This document shows, in pieces, positions 10,019 to 21,007 of a stretch of DNA of 64,000 nucleotides. The stretch covers positions 868,001-932,000 of the forward strand of contig NZ_CABPSF010000003.1 in NCBI RefSeq assembly GCF_902459685.1, given 5' to 3'. Origin of the DNA: Pandoraea iniqua. GTDB lineage: Bacteria > Pseudomonadota > Gammaproteobacteria > Burkholderiales > Burkholderiaceae. The position numbers and the translations under genes are program-made. How positions within the stretch are numbered: the first letter of the stretch is position 1; each line of letters begins with the position of its first letter. Below the pieces are notes generated by a model, which made no database searches, was not told the DNA's origin, and saw only the letters and a program-made list of their open reading frames with translations.

Positions 10019-10046
10019 GGGCCGCGACATAATCATGTCGCGGCCC
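10019..10046. terminator. bidirectional rho-independent terminator between ppc and the aminotransferase gene
   Basis: A perfect 12 bp stem (GGGCCGCGACAT / ATGTCGCGGCCC) with a 4-base AATC loop, followed by TTTTT on the plus side and preceded by seven A residues, so it can end transcription of both converging genes. Confidence 0.95.
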
Positions 10047-10113
10047 TTTTTGCTATTGGTGAGCAGAGGTGCCTAAGCCCGCCCTGCTCACATAACGACG
10101 AACTGACAGTGGA

Positions 10114-11346
<1,233 letters not shown>

Positions 11347-12306
11347 TTAGCCCTGCCCGACAACGTTCCTCGGCTCGCCCCGGACGAACGCTTCGATGTT
11401 GTCGACCAGTTGGTCCGTCAAGCCCTGAACGGCTTCATCGCTCGCCCAGGCAACGTGGGGCGTCAGGATGAAGTTGCTACGGTTTACAAGCGCCATGAAC
11501 GGATGGTCTTGCGGTGGCGGCTCGGCCATGACGACGTCGAAGCCCGCGCCCGAAATCTGACCGGCATCCAGTGCCGGCCCCACGGCAGCCTCATCGACCA
11601 AGCCGCCTCTCGCCGTGTTGATCAACAGCGGACGACGCTTCATCAGCGCGAATTCCGGCGCACCGATCATGTGGCGGGTCTCTGCCGTCAACGGGCAGTG
11701 CAAGGTCAGAATGTCGGCTTCCGCCAACGCCTTCTCGAACGGCACATACAGCGAGCCTTGATTCGAAAAGCCCTTGTAGCCAGCGTAGATAACCCGCATC
11801 CCCAGCGCGCGGCCCAAGTTCGCCACTGCCTGCCCGAGCACGCCGTCACCGATGACGCCGAGCGTCGAGCCCGCCAGGTCCTTGATGGGGAAATCGAAGA
11901 AGCAGAACTGACCTGACGCCTGCCAGCGACCGGCGCGCACAGCATCCTGATACGCACAGATGCTACGCCGCAGAGCAAAAATCAGCGCGAAGGTATGCTC
12001 GGGAACCGTATTGACGGCGTAGTTTCGGATGTTGCTGACGACGATGTCGTGCTCCTTACAGGCGGCAACATCCACGTTGTCGTAGCCCGTGGCGGCGATG
12101 GCCACCATGCGGAGCTTCTTGGCGCCGGCGACGACTTCCCGGGGCAGCTTCACCTTGTTCAGCACCACGATGTCGGCATCGGCAATACGCGACGCAACTT
12201 GCTCCGGCCCGGTCTGATCGTAGGTGATCAGTTCGTGCGGAAACGCCGGAGCTCGGAAGATCGTCTGCGGGGACAGCGTACCGCGGTCCAAAAACACAAT
12301 CTTCAT
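11347..12306 (-). CDS. D-2-hydroxyacid dehydrogenase, glycerate dehydrogenase/hydroxypyruvate reductase-like
   Basis: NAD(P)-dependent reduction of a 2-oxoacid such as hydroxypyruvate. The dinucleotide motif GVIGDGVLGQAV, the substrate arginine (NTARGGLVDE), the glutamate (MAEPPP) and the catalytic histidine (LTPHVAWASD) are in the right order. The block GQFCFFDFPIKDLAGSTLG resembles bacterial HprA glycerate dehydrogenases. I start at ATG 12306 (319 residues, MKIVFLDRGTLS), just 4 bp after the RraA-family stop, rather than at the longer upstream frame, which would overlap that gene. Confidence 0.88.
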   Translation of the reverse strand: MKIVFLDRGTLSPQTIFRAPAFPHELITYDQTGPEQVASRIADADIVVLNKVKLPREVVAGAKKLRMVAIAATGYDNVDVAACKEHDIVVSNIRNYAVNTVPEHTFALIFALRRSICAYQDAVRAGRWQASGQFCFFDFPIKDLAGSTLGVIGDGVLGQAVANLGRALGMRVIYAGYKGFSNQGSLYVPFEKALAEADILTLHCPLTAETRHMIGAPEFALMKRRPLLINTARGGLVDEAAVGPALDAGQISGAGFDVVMAEPPPQDHPFMALVNRSNFILTPHVAWASDEAVQGLTDQLVDNIEAFVRGEPRNVVGQG

Positions 12307-12310
12307 GCGG

Positions 12311-12979
12311 TTAGCCCTTGTAGCCCAGACGCGCGAGCGCTGCGTCGATCCAAGTGATGTCGAGCGTACCGTCATCGATTTCTTTAAAGGTCACCTTCTC
12401 CAGCGCCGACTTCTTACGCGCCGCCTCCAGAATTTCTTCGGCGGCTTCCACCGGAATACTCAGCAGGCCGTCGGCATCGCCCAGAATCAAATCGCCGGAA
12501 TTCACCACCATGCCATTCAGAGAAATCGGCACGTTGATTTCGCCCGGGCCGTCTTTATACGGGCCACGGTGAGTGACGCCGGCGGCGTAGACCGGGAAAC
12601 GCCCGGCTTTGATGGCATCGACATCGCGAATGGCGCCATTGATCACGAAGCCGGCGATACCGCGCTTGATCGCGGTCGTGACCATCAATTCGCCAATCAA
12701 CGCGTTAGAGAGTTCGCCGCCACCGTCCACCACGATGACGTCGCCCGGCTTGGCGAGATGCAGCGCCTTGTGAATCATCAGGTTGTCACCCGGGCGAACT
12801 TTCACGGTGAATGCCGGACCGGCCAGTGCAGTGCCGTCGTGATACGGGCGCAGGCCGGCGCCGCCGGCGCTCATGCGCCACATGCAGTCGCTGATGTTCG
12901 CCACGGGAACCGAGCGAAAGCCTTCAACCAAGGACGGGGAAATTTGACGCTTACGCTCCAGAATCTGAAGACCAATCAT
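12311..12979 (-). CDS. RraA family protein (HMG aldolase / oxaloacetate decarboxylase-like)
   Basis: The family includes regulators of RNase E and class II aldolases cleaving 4-hydroxy-4-methyl-2-oxoglutarate or 4-carboxy-4-hydroxy-2-oxoadipate, plus oxaloacetate decarboxylation. The 222-residue protein carries the family core: VANISDCMW, GDVIVVDGGGE, and GAIRDVDAIKAGRFPVYA with the Arg-Asp pair used for substrate and metal binding. Position upstream of a dehydrogenase and an aminotransferase favours the metabolic role over RNase E inhibition. First gene of the minus-strand trio and divergent from a LysR gene. Confidence 0.85.
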   Translation of the reverse strand: MIGLQILERKRQISPSLVEGFRSVPVANISDCMWRMSAGGAGLRPYHDGTALAGPAFTVKVRPGDNLMIHKALHLAKPGDVIVVDGGGELSNALIGELMVTTAIKRGIAGFVINGAIRDVDAIKAGRFPVYAAGVTHRGPYKDGPGEINVPISLNGMVVNSGDLILGDADGLLSIPVEAAEEILEAARKKSALEKVTFKEIDDGTLDITWIDAALARLGYKG

Positions 12980-13180
12980 TTTGTGCTTTCCTAAGATAGA
13001 TAAACAAACGTGCCAGTTAATGCACTAAGACCGCATGGTCGAACCGGGGAGAACCGCGCCGCGCAGCCTGCTGACTGCGTGATTTCGATGCGGTCTCCTT
13101 TTGTGGTTTGTTGTCACTCTAGGACATGCGAAAATGTAGAAAAAGCGAAATTAATCGCTAATTTATGTTCACTGAATTCG
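12980..13180. promoter_or_regulatory. divergent control region before RraA-family gene and LysR gene
   Basis: The spacer contains a perfect inverted repeat AGCGA-AATTAA-TCGCT at 13144-13159, 21 bp before the LysR start. It resembles the AAAAAGCGATATTT element at 3472 and AAAATCGCTTTT at 20872. This is a plausible LysR operator controlling both directions; no clear sigma70 pair was identified by eye. Confidence 0.5.
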
Positions 13181-14086
13181 ATGAATAGAATGACCCTCAA
13201 ACAGCTGGAGGCCTTCTACTGGGCAGCCACCTGTGAAAGCTTCGCGATTGCAGCCGACAAGCTGCATATTTCTCAATCCTCGCTCTCCAAGCGGCTGGTC
13301 GAGCTGGAGACTGGCATCGGGCAAACGTTGTTCAATCGGGATGCACGGCGGGCGTCTCTCACCGCCGATGGGCGGACACTGCTGCCCAAAGCCCGTGCGC
13401 TGCTCAGCCACGCGGAAGAGGTTGCGGCGTCTATCGGCGCGTCAGGCACCATTCGTGGCCGTTTTCGACTCGGTGTCGGTGAAATCACGGCCTCCTCGTG
13501 GATGCCGAAGTTGGTCTCGACGCTGAAGGAACGGCACCCGCAATTGAAGCTCGAGCCCTATGTGGGATTGGGGCTGGAGCTCGAGGCCAAGTTGCTGAGC
13601 GGGAAGCTCGATGCGGCCATCGTTGCCCGGCCATCGACCAGCCCCGCACTGGATTCCGTGCTGCTGGCGAAGGCCGAGTATGTGTGGGTCGCGGGACGAG
13701 AAACGATTCGCCCGGGTCAGACCGCAGAAGATATGGTCGCCGACATGCCGGTCATTACCATGTCGCAGCAAGCCGGCTCCACGCTCATTTTCGATGCATG
13801 GAGAAAGGAATCCGGCGCGACCGTCTGCGAGATTATCGAGTCGAACAGCATGGCGACGATGGCCGGTCTGGTCTCAGCGGGGATAGGCATCGGATATCTG
13901 CCTAGCGGCTGGTTACGCCCGATGCTTCGGCGCGGCACGCTCGTGGTCGTGCCGACAAAAACACCCCTTCAGCCGGTCGATTACCGCTTCTACTGGCGGG
14001 GGGACGACTCCCGCGCTGTCACCTCCACCCTCAGAGAAGTCGCATTGGAAGTCGTCGACTACGGCGAATCTCTGCTGATGCTTTGA
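13181..14086 (+). CDS. LysR-family transcriptional regulator
   Basis: A 301-residue LysR protein with HTH at residues about 5-43 (LKQLEAFYWAATCESFAIAA, then ISQSSLSKRLVELE) and a standard effector domain after it. I chose ATG at 13181 because upstream codons lie across the intergenic operator and read as non-family sequence; ATG 13190 is also possible. It faces the RraA/dehydrogenase/aminotransferase operon and converges on the amidase/ABC operon, so it may control one or both. Its HTH is similar to the LysR at 3630. Confidence 0.92.
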   Translation: MNRMTLKQLEAFYWAATCESFAIAADKLHISQSSLSKRLVELETGIGQTLFNRDARRASLTADGRTLLPKARALLSHAEEVAASIGASGTIRGRFRLGVGEITASSWMPKLVSTLKERHPQLKLEPYVGLGLELEAKLLSGKLDAAIVARPSTSPALDSVLLAKAEYVWVAGRETIRPGQTAEDMVADMPVITMSQQAGSTLIFDAWRKESGATVCEIIESNSMATMAGLVSAGIGIGYLPSGWLRPMLRRGTLVVVPTKTPLQPVDYRFYWRGDDSRAVTSTLREVALEVVDYGESLLML

Positions 14087-14106
14087 TGCGTTGATTCTTT
14101 AGTCGG

Positions 14107-14781
14107 CTACGCCGCGAGAAACGCGTCCAACGCGCGCTCCAGCTCGGTCAGGTTGTCAACGACAGGGGCAGCGCCGACGAAGGGAAAATCGTGCAGGAGC
14201 TCGCTTCTGATGACGATGCACTTCAGACCCGCAGCGCGGGCGGCCGCTAAGCCTCGCGGGGAGTCTTCGACCACGACGCACCTGTCGCTCGTCATTTGCA
14301 GCGCGTCCAGCGCCTTCAGATAGCAGTCGGGCGCCGGCTTCGGCTGGCCCGACGTCTCGCGCGTAAATATCGCCTCGAAGTGTTCGAAAAAGGCGGCTTG
14401 CCCGTGCGCCAACGCCAGATGGTCACGGAACGATGCCGTAACGATGGCCATGCGCGCCCGCCCTTTCATGCGCGTGAGCAACGGTACGAGGCCGGGCCGC
14501 GTGAGGCCATTGGCGGTGGACAGCGCAATGCTGTAGCGGCGGTTACGCTCGACGCGAAGCCTCGCTAACTCAGCCGCCGGATACCCCTTCTCGCTAAGCA
14601 CATGCCATGCCCCGAGATTGGAAACCAGAAACCAGTCGATATAGCGCTCGCGCGTCAAATCCACACCGTGCTCGGCGAGGACATCGCGATTGGCTTCATA
14701 AAACAGACGCTCGGTGTCCGATAAGACACCGTCGTTGTCCCAGAGAATGGCTTTAGATAAAGGCTTTGGGGAAGATGGCAT
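14107..14781 (-). CDS. HAD-superfamily hydrolase, phosphoglycolate phosphatase/beta-phosphoglucomutase-like
   Basis: Likely a small-molecule phosphatase. HAD motif I is ILWDNDGVLSDTE, with the nucleophile Asp and general acid Asp two residues on; a motif II-like VTAS lies midway and motif III/IV lie in KPAPDCYLKALDAL and CVVVEDSPRGLAAARAAG. The 224-residue length and the cap inserted after motif I fit subfamily IA. It is the last gene of the minus-strand run starting at 20741, 70 bp after an amidase. Substrate unknown. Confidence 0.85.
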   Translation of the reverse strand: MPSSPKPLSKAILWDNDGVLSDTERLFYEANRDVLAEHGVDLTRERYIDWFLVSNLGAWHVLSEKGYPAAELARLRVERNRRYSIALSTANGLTRPGLVPLLTRMKGRARMAIVTASFRDHLALAHGQAAFFEHFEAIFTRETSGQPKPAPDCYLKALDALQMTSDRCVVVEDSPRGLAAARAAGLKCIVIRSELLHDFPFVGAAPVVDNLTELERALDAFLAA

Positions 14782-14851
14782 ACACGCGTCCGGCGCAACC
14801 GAGGGAACCGTTCAGAGAGACCACCCACCGGCCGAATGAAGACGATGGACG

Positions 14852-16177
14852 CTACATGCCTCGTCCGGGAAGCATGCCCTCGACCGCTTCTGCGATCGTT
14901 AGCAGCGCCTCATCATACCCGCGGGGGCCCATCAACGTGACGCCGACGGGCAACCTGTCACGGCGATCGGCGGGCAGCGTGATGGCACAACGATCGAGGA
15001 CGTTGGCCACCCGTGAATTGCGCATCAGAAGCATGTTGTAGCGGCGGTAACCTTCGTCATTGGCGACCGCGCTGATGAGTGGCGGCAGTATTGGACATGT
15101 GGGCATCAGCAGCGCATCCCAATCGCGCGTGCCCCGGTCGGCGCTGTCGACAAGCGCCCCCCGCAGCGAGAGCCTGTCGATCATGTCCGCGGCGGAAAGC
15201 ACACCGCCCTGCTCGATTCGCGAGAAAGCACGCGGCGAAATCAGCGACCGCCTCAGTGATCCACGAGACCGCAACCACGCGTATATCTCGGCCATCGAGA
15301 ACCCCCCGCCTTCATACACATCGGGAATCCGGTCAAGCGCAGGCAGCTCGATATCCTGCAAAATCGCGCCGTGCGCCGACAAGACACTCAGCGTCTTGTC
15401 GAAGGCAGCGGCTACCGCAGGGTCGAGGTCGGCTAAGACGTAGTTTTTCGGCACGGCAAACCTAAGCCCTTTGACCGGGCGAGGCTGCGCATTTGGCGGG
15501 CACATGGACGCGTTCTGCGCGACCGCCTCGTAGACCATTCGACATCGTCTGACGGACTTTGCCATCACGCCTACCGAGTCGAGATATTGCGAGAGCGGGA
15601 GAACCCCCTCACGAGAAATCTGCGACGCGGTGGGTTTAAAGCCGACGAGTCCGCAGAGTGCTGCGGGCAGTTGTACCGACCCACCGGTGTCGGTTCCGAG
15701 CGCCGCACAGGCCGCGCCGACGGCCACCGACACCGCCGCCCCGCATGAGGACCCGCCGGGCACACGGTCGGGATCGAGCGGATTGGGAAGCCGCTGCGTG
15801 CCCTCGATGAGCCCGACCGACGACAAGGCAAGTTCCGACATCGCCGTTTTGCCAACGATGATGGCGCCGGCCGCGCGCAAGCGCCCCACCGCGACCGCAT
15901 CCGTCGCAGCGGGAGACGCCGTTGCCATCACGGCTGGAGACCCCGCCGCCGTGGGCTCGCCGGCCACGTCCATGTTGTCCTTGATCGTCACGGGTAGTCC
16001 GGCCAACGTCGGCGGCCATTCGGTGCCACCCGATGCGCAACGCGCATCCATGGCAGCCGCCTGCGCGATGGTCGCCTCGCGATAGATTTGCGTAAACGCT
16101 GCGCCATGCCTCGTCGCAGCATCCAGCGCCGAATCGACGAGCGCACTGAAACGAGCCCGCGTGTTTGTGCCGCTCAT
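14852..16177 (-). CDS. amidase (amidase-signature family)
   Basis: Hydrolyses a C-N amide bond. The Ser-cisSer-Lys triad is visible: Lys in PVTIKDNMDV, cis-Ser in VPGGSSCGAAVS and the nucleophile Ser in GTDTGGSVQLPAALCG. The protein has 441 residues. It lies 47 bp behind a second amidase and in the same direction as a polar amino-acid ABC transporter, so the imported substrate probably carries an amide. The two amidases are not near-identical and probably differ in substrate. Confidence 0.9.
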   Translation of the reverse strand: MSGTNTRARFSALVDSALDAATRHGAAFTQIYREATIAQAAAMDARCASGGTEWPPTLAGLPVTIKDNMDVAGEPTAAGSPAVMATASPAATDAVAVGRLRAAGAIIVGKTAMSELALSSVGLIEGTQRLPNPLDPDRVPGGSSCGAAVSVAVGAACAALGTDTGGSVQLPAALCGLVGFKPTASQISREGVLPLSQYLDSVGVMAKSVRRCRMVYEAVAQNASMCPPNAQPRPVKGLRFAVPKNYVLADLDPAVAAAFDKTLSVLSAHGAILQDIELPALDRIPDVYEGGGFSMAEIYAWLRSRGSLRRSLISPRAFSRIEQGGVLSAADMIDRLSLRGALVDSADRGTRDWDALLMPTCPILPPLISAVANDEGYRRYNMLLMRNSRVANVLDRCAITLPADRRDRLPVGVTLMGPRGYDEALLTIAEAVEGMLPGRGM

Positions 16178-16224
16178 TGCATTTTCCCGAATTGCGAACG
16201 AAGGTTTTGTGTCATGCCATGACG

Positions 16225-17625
16225 CTACTGCGAGGCGCCATCACGGCCGCCCAACGGTAGGGACGGATGTCGCAAATGCCAGGCGGTCACGCGTTGATAT
16301 GCCGCCGCCACTGCGAGTAGTTTTTCTTCTTCGAAGCGTCGCCCGATCAGCTGCGCACCGATTGGCAGACCACTGGACGAAAACCCGACACAGAACGCCA
16401 GCGCCGGATGTCCCGAGACGTTGAACGGCACACGCATTTGGTTGGCCGGTCGATTGACAGCATCCTCGTCGTCGAAACGCGCGGCGGTGTGCGCAGAAAC
16501 GCCGGTGAGCAAGACCTCCGACGTCTCCAGCAGCCGGTCGATCCGGTCAGTGAGATCAAGCTGCTGTCGCTTGGCATCGACGTATTCCTGCGCAGAGATC
16601 AACGCGCCGCCCAAGAGCGTATCGCGGCAGCGTTCGCCGTAACGCTCCGGGGATCGGGCAAGAAGCTCACGATGGACCGCATAGGCTTCGACGCGCAGCA
16701 GCGTCGAGCCGCACCGCCGGAACGACTCAAGATCGCCGGCATCGACGTCGTCTAGCCGAGCGCCCAGCCGAGCGATCTCATCGGCGGCGGCACCGATGGC
16801 GATCTGTGTCTCGTCGTCGGCGACGATGTCCCGGCGATAAAAGTGGGAGAGCAGCCCCACTTTCAGACCGAGCAACGGTTCGCCTTCCGGTGCGCCGTTG
16901 ACGATGGCCTTGCGTGACGGGTGCTTGAGCGCACCGAGCAAAAGCGCGCAGTCCTCGGCAGTCCGGGTCATCAGCCCCACGTGGTCCAGCGACGGTGCGA
17001 GCGGGAATACCCCGCGCCGGCTGAGCAGCTCATACGTTGGCTTGAGACCGATGACGCCGCACATGGCCGCCGGATTTCTGACAGAGCCTGCCGTATCGGA
17101 GCCGATCGCGAGTGGCACCTGACACGCGGCCAGCGCGACGCCGCACCCGCTCGATGAGCCTCCGGGTATGCGCTCGATGTCCCACGGATTGCGCGCCGGT
17201 GACCATGGCAACGTGTCCGACGGCGAGCCGATGCCGAACTCCTCCAGGCTCAACTTTCCTATCAGGATGGCACCCGCCGCGCGCAGTTGCCGGACCACGT
17301 CGGCATCTCGCTTTGCCACGGGATCGCGCAATACGTGCGACTGCGCCGTGGTCCGTTTGCCCTCGACGTCCATCAGATCCTTCACCGCAAACGGCAACCC
17401 GTGAAGCGGACCGGTGACTTCACCACGCGCCATGAGCACGTCTGCCTGATGGGCGGCGGCGAGCGCCTCCTCACGATAGATTTCGATAAAGGCGTTCAGC
17501 GTGTCGTTTTCTGCGGCGATGGCTTCCAGCAAGGCCGCTACGTATTCAAGCGCGCTCAGTTCCTTTCTGGCGATCCGTTTCTGAGCTTCCGTAGCACTCA
17601 GCAAGCGAAGTGGGTTACCCGTCAT
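16225..17625 (-). CDS. amidase (amidase-signature family, GatA-like)
   Basis: A 466-residue amidase with the complete triad: Lys in PFAVKDLMDVEG, cis-Ser in IPGGSSSGCGVALA and nucleophile Ser in GSDTAGSVRNPAAMCG. It resembles GatA in the core but has no GatB/GatC neighbours, so an aminoacyl-tRNA role is unlikely. It follows the ABC transporter ATPase by 108 bp and precedes the other amidase by 47 bp, consistent with one catabolic operon. Confidence 0.9.
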   Translation of the reverse strand: MTGNPLRLLSATEAQKRIARKELSALEYVAALLEAIAAENDTLNAFIEIYREEALAAAHQADVLMARGEVTGPLHGLPFAVKDLMDVEGKRTTAQSHVLRDPVAKRDADVVRQLRAAGAILIGKLSLEEFGIGSPSDTLPWSPARNPWDIERIPGGSSSGCGVALAACQVPLAIGSDTAGSVRNPAAMCGVIGLKPTYELLSRRGVFPLAPSLDHVGLMTRTAEDCALLLGALKHPSRKAIVNGAPEGEPLLGLKVGLLSHFYRRDIVADDETQIAIGAAADEIARLGARLDDVDAGDLESFRRCGSTLLRVEAYAVHRELLARSPERYGERCRDTLLGGALISAQEYVDAKRQQLDLTDRIDRLLETSEVLLTGVSAHTAARFDDEDAVNRPANQMRVPFNVSGHPALAFCVGFSSSGLPIGAQLIGRRFEEEKLLAVAAAYQRVTAWHLRHPSLPLGGRDGASQ

Positions 17626-17733
17626 TTGATGCGATTACTCGATTGAAGAGATGACTGCCAAGCATGATCCGGCGAAAGATCGATTTCAATTGTTTTCCGA
17701 CGCAGGTCCACCGGCCCTGCGCCGTTACCTCGG

Positions 17734-18468
17734 CTAACTTGCCCTGATATCGGACAGGAAAGCTTTTGCCCGCGCATGCTGCGGCGCGCGGAAGAACTCC
17801 GCGGGGGAGTTTTCTTCGAGGATGACACCGCGATCCATGAACCACACACGGTCGCTCACTTCACGGGCAAAGCCCATTTCGTGCGTCACACAGACCATCG
17901 TCATGCCGTCGCGCGCCAGTGAGCGCATGACGCTCAACACCTCCCCCACCATTTCGGGATCGAGTGCGCTGGTCGGCTCGTCGAACAACATGATCGGCGG
18001 TTCCATCGCAAGCGCCCGCGCGATGGCCACACGTTGTTGTTGACCACCGGACAATTGATGCGGATAGGCAGTCGCTTTGTTGGCAAGCCCCACGCGAGCG
18101 AGCAACGCCATCGCCTGCTCCTTCGCTTGTGCAGCGGGTTTCTTCGCGATCCGGACGGGTGCAAGGCACACGTTTTCGACTACCGAAAGATGCGGAAACA
18201 GGTTGAACGACTGAAACACAAAGCCAACGCCGCTGCGGAATTCATTAATACTCAGGTCCTTCGCGTGAATGTCCTGATTGTTGACGTGGATCGTGCCCGA
18301 CTGGATTTCCTCGAGCCGGTTGACCGTGCGGATCAACGTGGACTTGCCCGAACCCGAGGGACCACAAACGACGACGACTTCTCCTTCCCGGACTTCCGCG
18401 CTTACGTCAGCCAGTGCGTGGTACTCGCCATACCACTTGTTAACCTTCGAAAATCGAATCACTTTCAA
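17734..18468 (-). CDS. polar amino acid ABC transporter ATPase (GlnQ/HisP type)
   Basis: Energises import at the inner membrane. Walker [13 protein letters not shown], the Q-loop, signature [16 protein letters not shown], Walker [15 protein letters not shown] and the H-loop VTHEMGFA are all present in 244 residues. Its start lies inside the end of the permease gene (29 bp overlap), so translation is coupled. The EMVGEVL and TSALDPEM segments match the polar amino acid subfamily. Confidence 0.95.
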   Translation of the reverse strand: MKVIRFSKVNKWYGEYHALADVSAEVREGEVVVVCGPSGSGKSTLIRTVNRLEEIQSGTIHVNNQDIHAKDLSINEFRSGVGFVFQSFNLFPHLSVVENVCLAPVRIAKKPAAQAKEQAMALLARVGLANKATAYPHQLSGGQQQRVAIARALAMEPPIMLFDEPTSALDPEMVGEVLSVMRSLARDGMTMVCVTHEMGFAREVSDRVWFMDRGVILEENSPAEFFRAPQHARAKAFLSDIRAS

Positions 18469-19174
18469 TGCTCCTTTGCACTACCGCCTTCGGCGACCGC
18501 TTACGCGTTACATGGCTTTCCAGATAGTTTGCGCACTTCGTGAGCACGAAACAGACAACAAAATAGAGGGTGACGAGGATCGCAAACACCTCGAACGGCT
18601 TTGTCAGAAGGGCGTTATTCACCTGATTTGCCTCGAAGGTCAGTTCCTGCACGCTAATCACATAGCCAATCGAGGTTTCCTTGATCAGCGACACCAACTG
18701 ACTGATGATGCTCGGCACCATGTTGTATAGCGCTTGCGGCAGAATCACCCAGAGGTGGGTTCTCCAGTACCCCAGCCCCAGCGCGCGCGACGCTTCCACC
18801 TGCCCTTTCGGCAACGCTTCGATTCCCGCGCGAATCACTTCCGACAAGTAGGCGGACTGATAAACAACCAGCGTACAAATCATTGCCGTGAAGGCAGTCA
18901 CGCTGTGTCCGACCAGAATGGGAACGAGGAAGTATCCCCAGAAGACGAACATCACCAACGGAACACCACGCACCACATACACCAATACGGTCGATGCGAC
19001 GTAGAGAGGCCTGATGGGCGACATTCGGCATAGCGCGATCGCGATACTGAGCGGGAAAGACAGCGCAAGTCCCATGACGGAAAGAATCAGGGTGAGCGCG
19101 AGTCCGCCAAGCGGCCCATTTGGAAATTGCCCGACGAGAAGCAGCAATCCATATTCGTTCAAAATTTCCGACAT
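18440..19174 (-). CDS. polar amino acid ABC transporter permease (HisM/GlnP type)
   Basis: Inner-membrane channel subunit, 244 residues, about five hydrophobic segments, with the EAA loop seen as [22 protein letters not shown] (given in part), which docks the ATPase. It starts 3 bp after the other permease and overlaps the ATPase gene. The pair probably forms a heterodimer. Confidence 0.92.
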   Translation of the reverse strand: MSEILNEYGLLLLVGQFPNGPLGGLALTLILSVMGLALSFPLSIAIALCRMSPIRPLYVASTVLVYVVRGVPLVMFVFWGYFLVPILVGHSVTAFTAMICTLVVYQSAYLSEVIRAGIEALPKGQVEASRALGLGYWRTHLWVILPQALYNMVPSIISQLVSLIKETSIGYVISVQELTFEANQVNNALLTKPFEVFAILVTLYFVVCFVLTKCANYLESHVTRKRSPKAVVQRSIESDSIFEG

Positions 19175-19177
19175 GCC

Positions 19178-19876
19178 TTACCTCGCCTTTATCTGGATGC
19201 GGTTGGCGACCATGGCACCCAGCCCCATCAACCCCAACGACACGGCAAGATAGAAGGCCGTTGCCACGGCATAGGCCTCAAACGTCCTGAACGTCTCGTT
19301 CTCGATCTGACGCACCACGTAAGTCATCTCCGCCGCGCCAACCGCCATCGCAAGACTCGTGTCTTTAAACATCATCACCGTGTGATTCACGAACGACGGA
19401 AGCGCACTTCGGAAAGCGAGTGGGAACGTCACAAAACGCACCGTGGCGAAGAAGCTCAAACCCAGCGATCTGGAGGCCTCGTATTGACCGTGAGGCACCG
19501 AGCGCAGGCCACTACGAATGTCCTCCGAAAAGAACGCCGACATGCATAGACCGATGGCGATCGACGCATAGATAACCTCGCCATCGTGCGCATTGACCCA
19601 CGATTGAACGGCATCGGGCAACAGCGTCGGCACACCGAAGTACCAAAGGAAAATCTGCGCTAGCAGGGGGATGTTCTGATGGTATGAAACGAAAGCCTCA
19701 ACCGCTTTACGCAGCGGGGTAACTCCCGACGCACGCAACACGGCCAGCACCGTTCCAAGCCCGATGGCAAGCAGCCAACTCGCCACCGTCAACTTGAACG
19801 TTGTTAGCACGGCGGAAAGCAAAAGATTAGCGAATGGCCCAGCGAAGACTGCACCGAATTCGAGGTGATGCAACAC
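19178..19876 (-). CDS. polar amino acid ABC transporter permease
   Basis: Second channel subunit, 232 residues, multiple membrane segments (for example TVASWLLAIGLGTVLAVL) and an EAA-type loop YEASRSLGLSFFATVRFVTF. Sits 37 bp behind the binding-protein gene and 3 bp before the other permease, the usual order for these importers. Confidence 0.92.
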   Translation of the reverse strand: MLHHLEFGAVFAGPFANLLLSAVLTTFKLTVASWLLAIGLGTVLAVLRASGVTPLRKAVEAFVSYHQNIPLLAQIFLWYFGVPTLLPDAVQSWVNAHDGEVIYASIAIGLCMSAFFSEDIRSGLRSVPHGQYEASRSLGLSFFATVRFVTFPLAFRSALPSFVNHTVMMFKDTSLAMAVGAAEMTYVVRQIENETFRTFEAYAVATAFYLAVSLGLMGLGAMVANRIQIKAR

Positions 19877-19913
19877 GTTCTACTCCTTAAGCGGGGAGAC
19901 GCCACTCGATGGG

Positions 19914-20741
19914 TCAGTCCTGAATTGGCGCGGCGGTGAAGTCGCGTTTCATCTTGTACGACGATGCGGCGCCAAGCCACTTATCGAAGATCTGCTGCGA
20001 CTGCCCCGACGACTCCATTGCACCGAGTGCTTGGTTGACCGCGGCGACTAGCGTGGGCTCACCCTTCTTCATCCCCAAGCCCCAGTATTGGCGGGCGATC
20101 GGCGGCGACAAGATCGCGATGGTTTTCGCGTTGGGGCCGAGCCGCTCGATAAAGCGGCGCATGATGCTCTCGGACATGACATAGCCATCGACCTTGCGCT
20201 GCGTCAGTGCCATGAAAGCCGACGGCGGGTCGTCGTAGCTCACCAGTTGCGCCGTCGGCAGCAATTGCTGAACGGCGGGAATATCACTGGAGCCCTTCAC
20301 CGTGCTGATGCGTTTCCCCGCCAAATCGTTGACTGTGCGGTATGGCCCGCTGGCCGACGTCGCGATCACTTCGTTGCTGACGAAGTAGATATGCGAAAAA
20401 TCGACTTGTTGTGCGCGCTGCGGGTTGTAGGTGAGTGACGCCGTCAGAATATCGATGCGTCCTTGCGTGAGCTCGGGAATACGTGCGTCGAGCGACAGCA
20501 CTTTCAGCTCTGGTTCAACACCGAGTTGTTTTGCCACGCCTTTGCAGAAATCGACGTCGTATCCGACGATTTCCCGCGAATCCGGGTTTTGAAATCCAAA
20601 CGGGGGGTTGTTGCTGACAATGCCGCACACCAAGGTCCGGCGCTTCTTAATGTCAGCAAGCTGGTCCGCGTGGGCGATGCTCGTTCCGATAAAAGACACG
20701 CCCAATACGGCCGCGCCAATGCAAGCAATGAGTCGCTTCAT
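19914..20741 (-). CDS. periplasmic amino acid-binding protein of ABC transporter (SBP family 3)
   Basis: Binds the substrate in the periplasm and delivers it to the permeases. From ATG 20741 the product has a signal peptide MKRLIACIGAAVLGVSFIG with cleavage likely after AHA, then the family 3 pattern: LVCGIVSNNPPFGF, GYDVDFCKGVAKQLG, QGRIDILTASLTYNPQRAQQ and IPAVQQ. The ATG at 20741 has a GGAG site 8 bases upstream; the longer upstream frame lacks a secretion start. First gene of the operon. Substrate probably a polar amino acid or amide; not determined. Confidence 0.92.
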   Translation of the reverse strand: MKRLIACIGAAVLGVSFIGTSIAHADQLADIKKRRTLVCGIVSNNPPFGFQNPDSREIVGYDVDFCKGVAKQLGVEPELKVLSLDARIPELTQGRIDILTASLTYNPQRAQQVDFSHIYFVSNEVIATSASGPYRTVNDLAGKRISTVKGSSDIPAVQQLLPTAQLVSYDDPPSAFMALTQRKVDGYVMSESIMRRFIERLGPNAKTIAILSPPIARQYWGLGMKKGEPTLVAAVNQALGAMESSGQSQQIFDKWLGAASSYKMKRDFTAAPIQD

Positions 20742-21007
20742 CTGACTATCTCCATGTTTTTTATAGATACGGCAGGCCCTGCGCGTCGAGCGAATACTGC
20801 GCAAGCCGATTACCGATGGCGCATTGTTTCACGCAGATGAAATGTCTAAAAACGATATTTTTTTATCTAACAAAATCGCTTTTACGCATGTTTCTGCGCG
20901 TGGTGATTTGTTATGAAATTTCTTATCAGGTCAATCTGGAGAGAATGGTTGCTCAGGCCGGACGAGGCGTCGGCATTGGAAAGCGTCGGTAGCGCGGGAT
21001 GGGGGAG
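20742..21007. promoter_or_regulatory. promoter region of the ABC/amidase operon and island-proximal spacer
   Basis: AT-rich upstream region of the transporter operon. AAAAACGATATTT at 20848-20860 and AAAATCGCTTTT at 20872-20883 resemble the LysR-linked elements at 3472 and 13144. A plus-strand open frame beginning at 20913 crosses the attachment repeat and has no coding character. No other gene seen. Confidence 0.45.
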
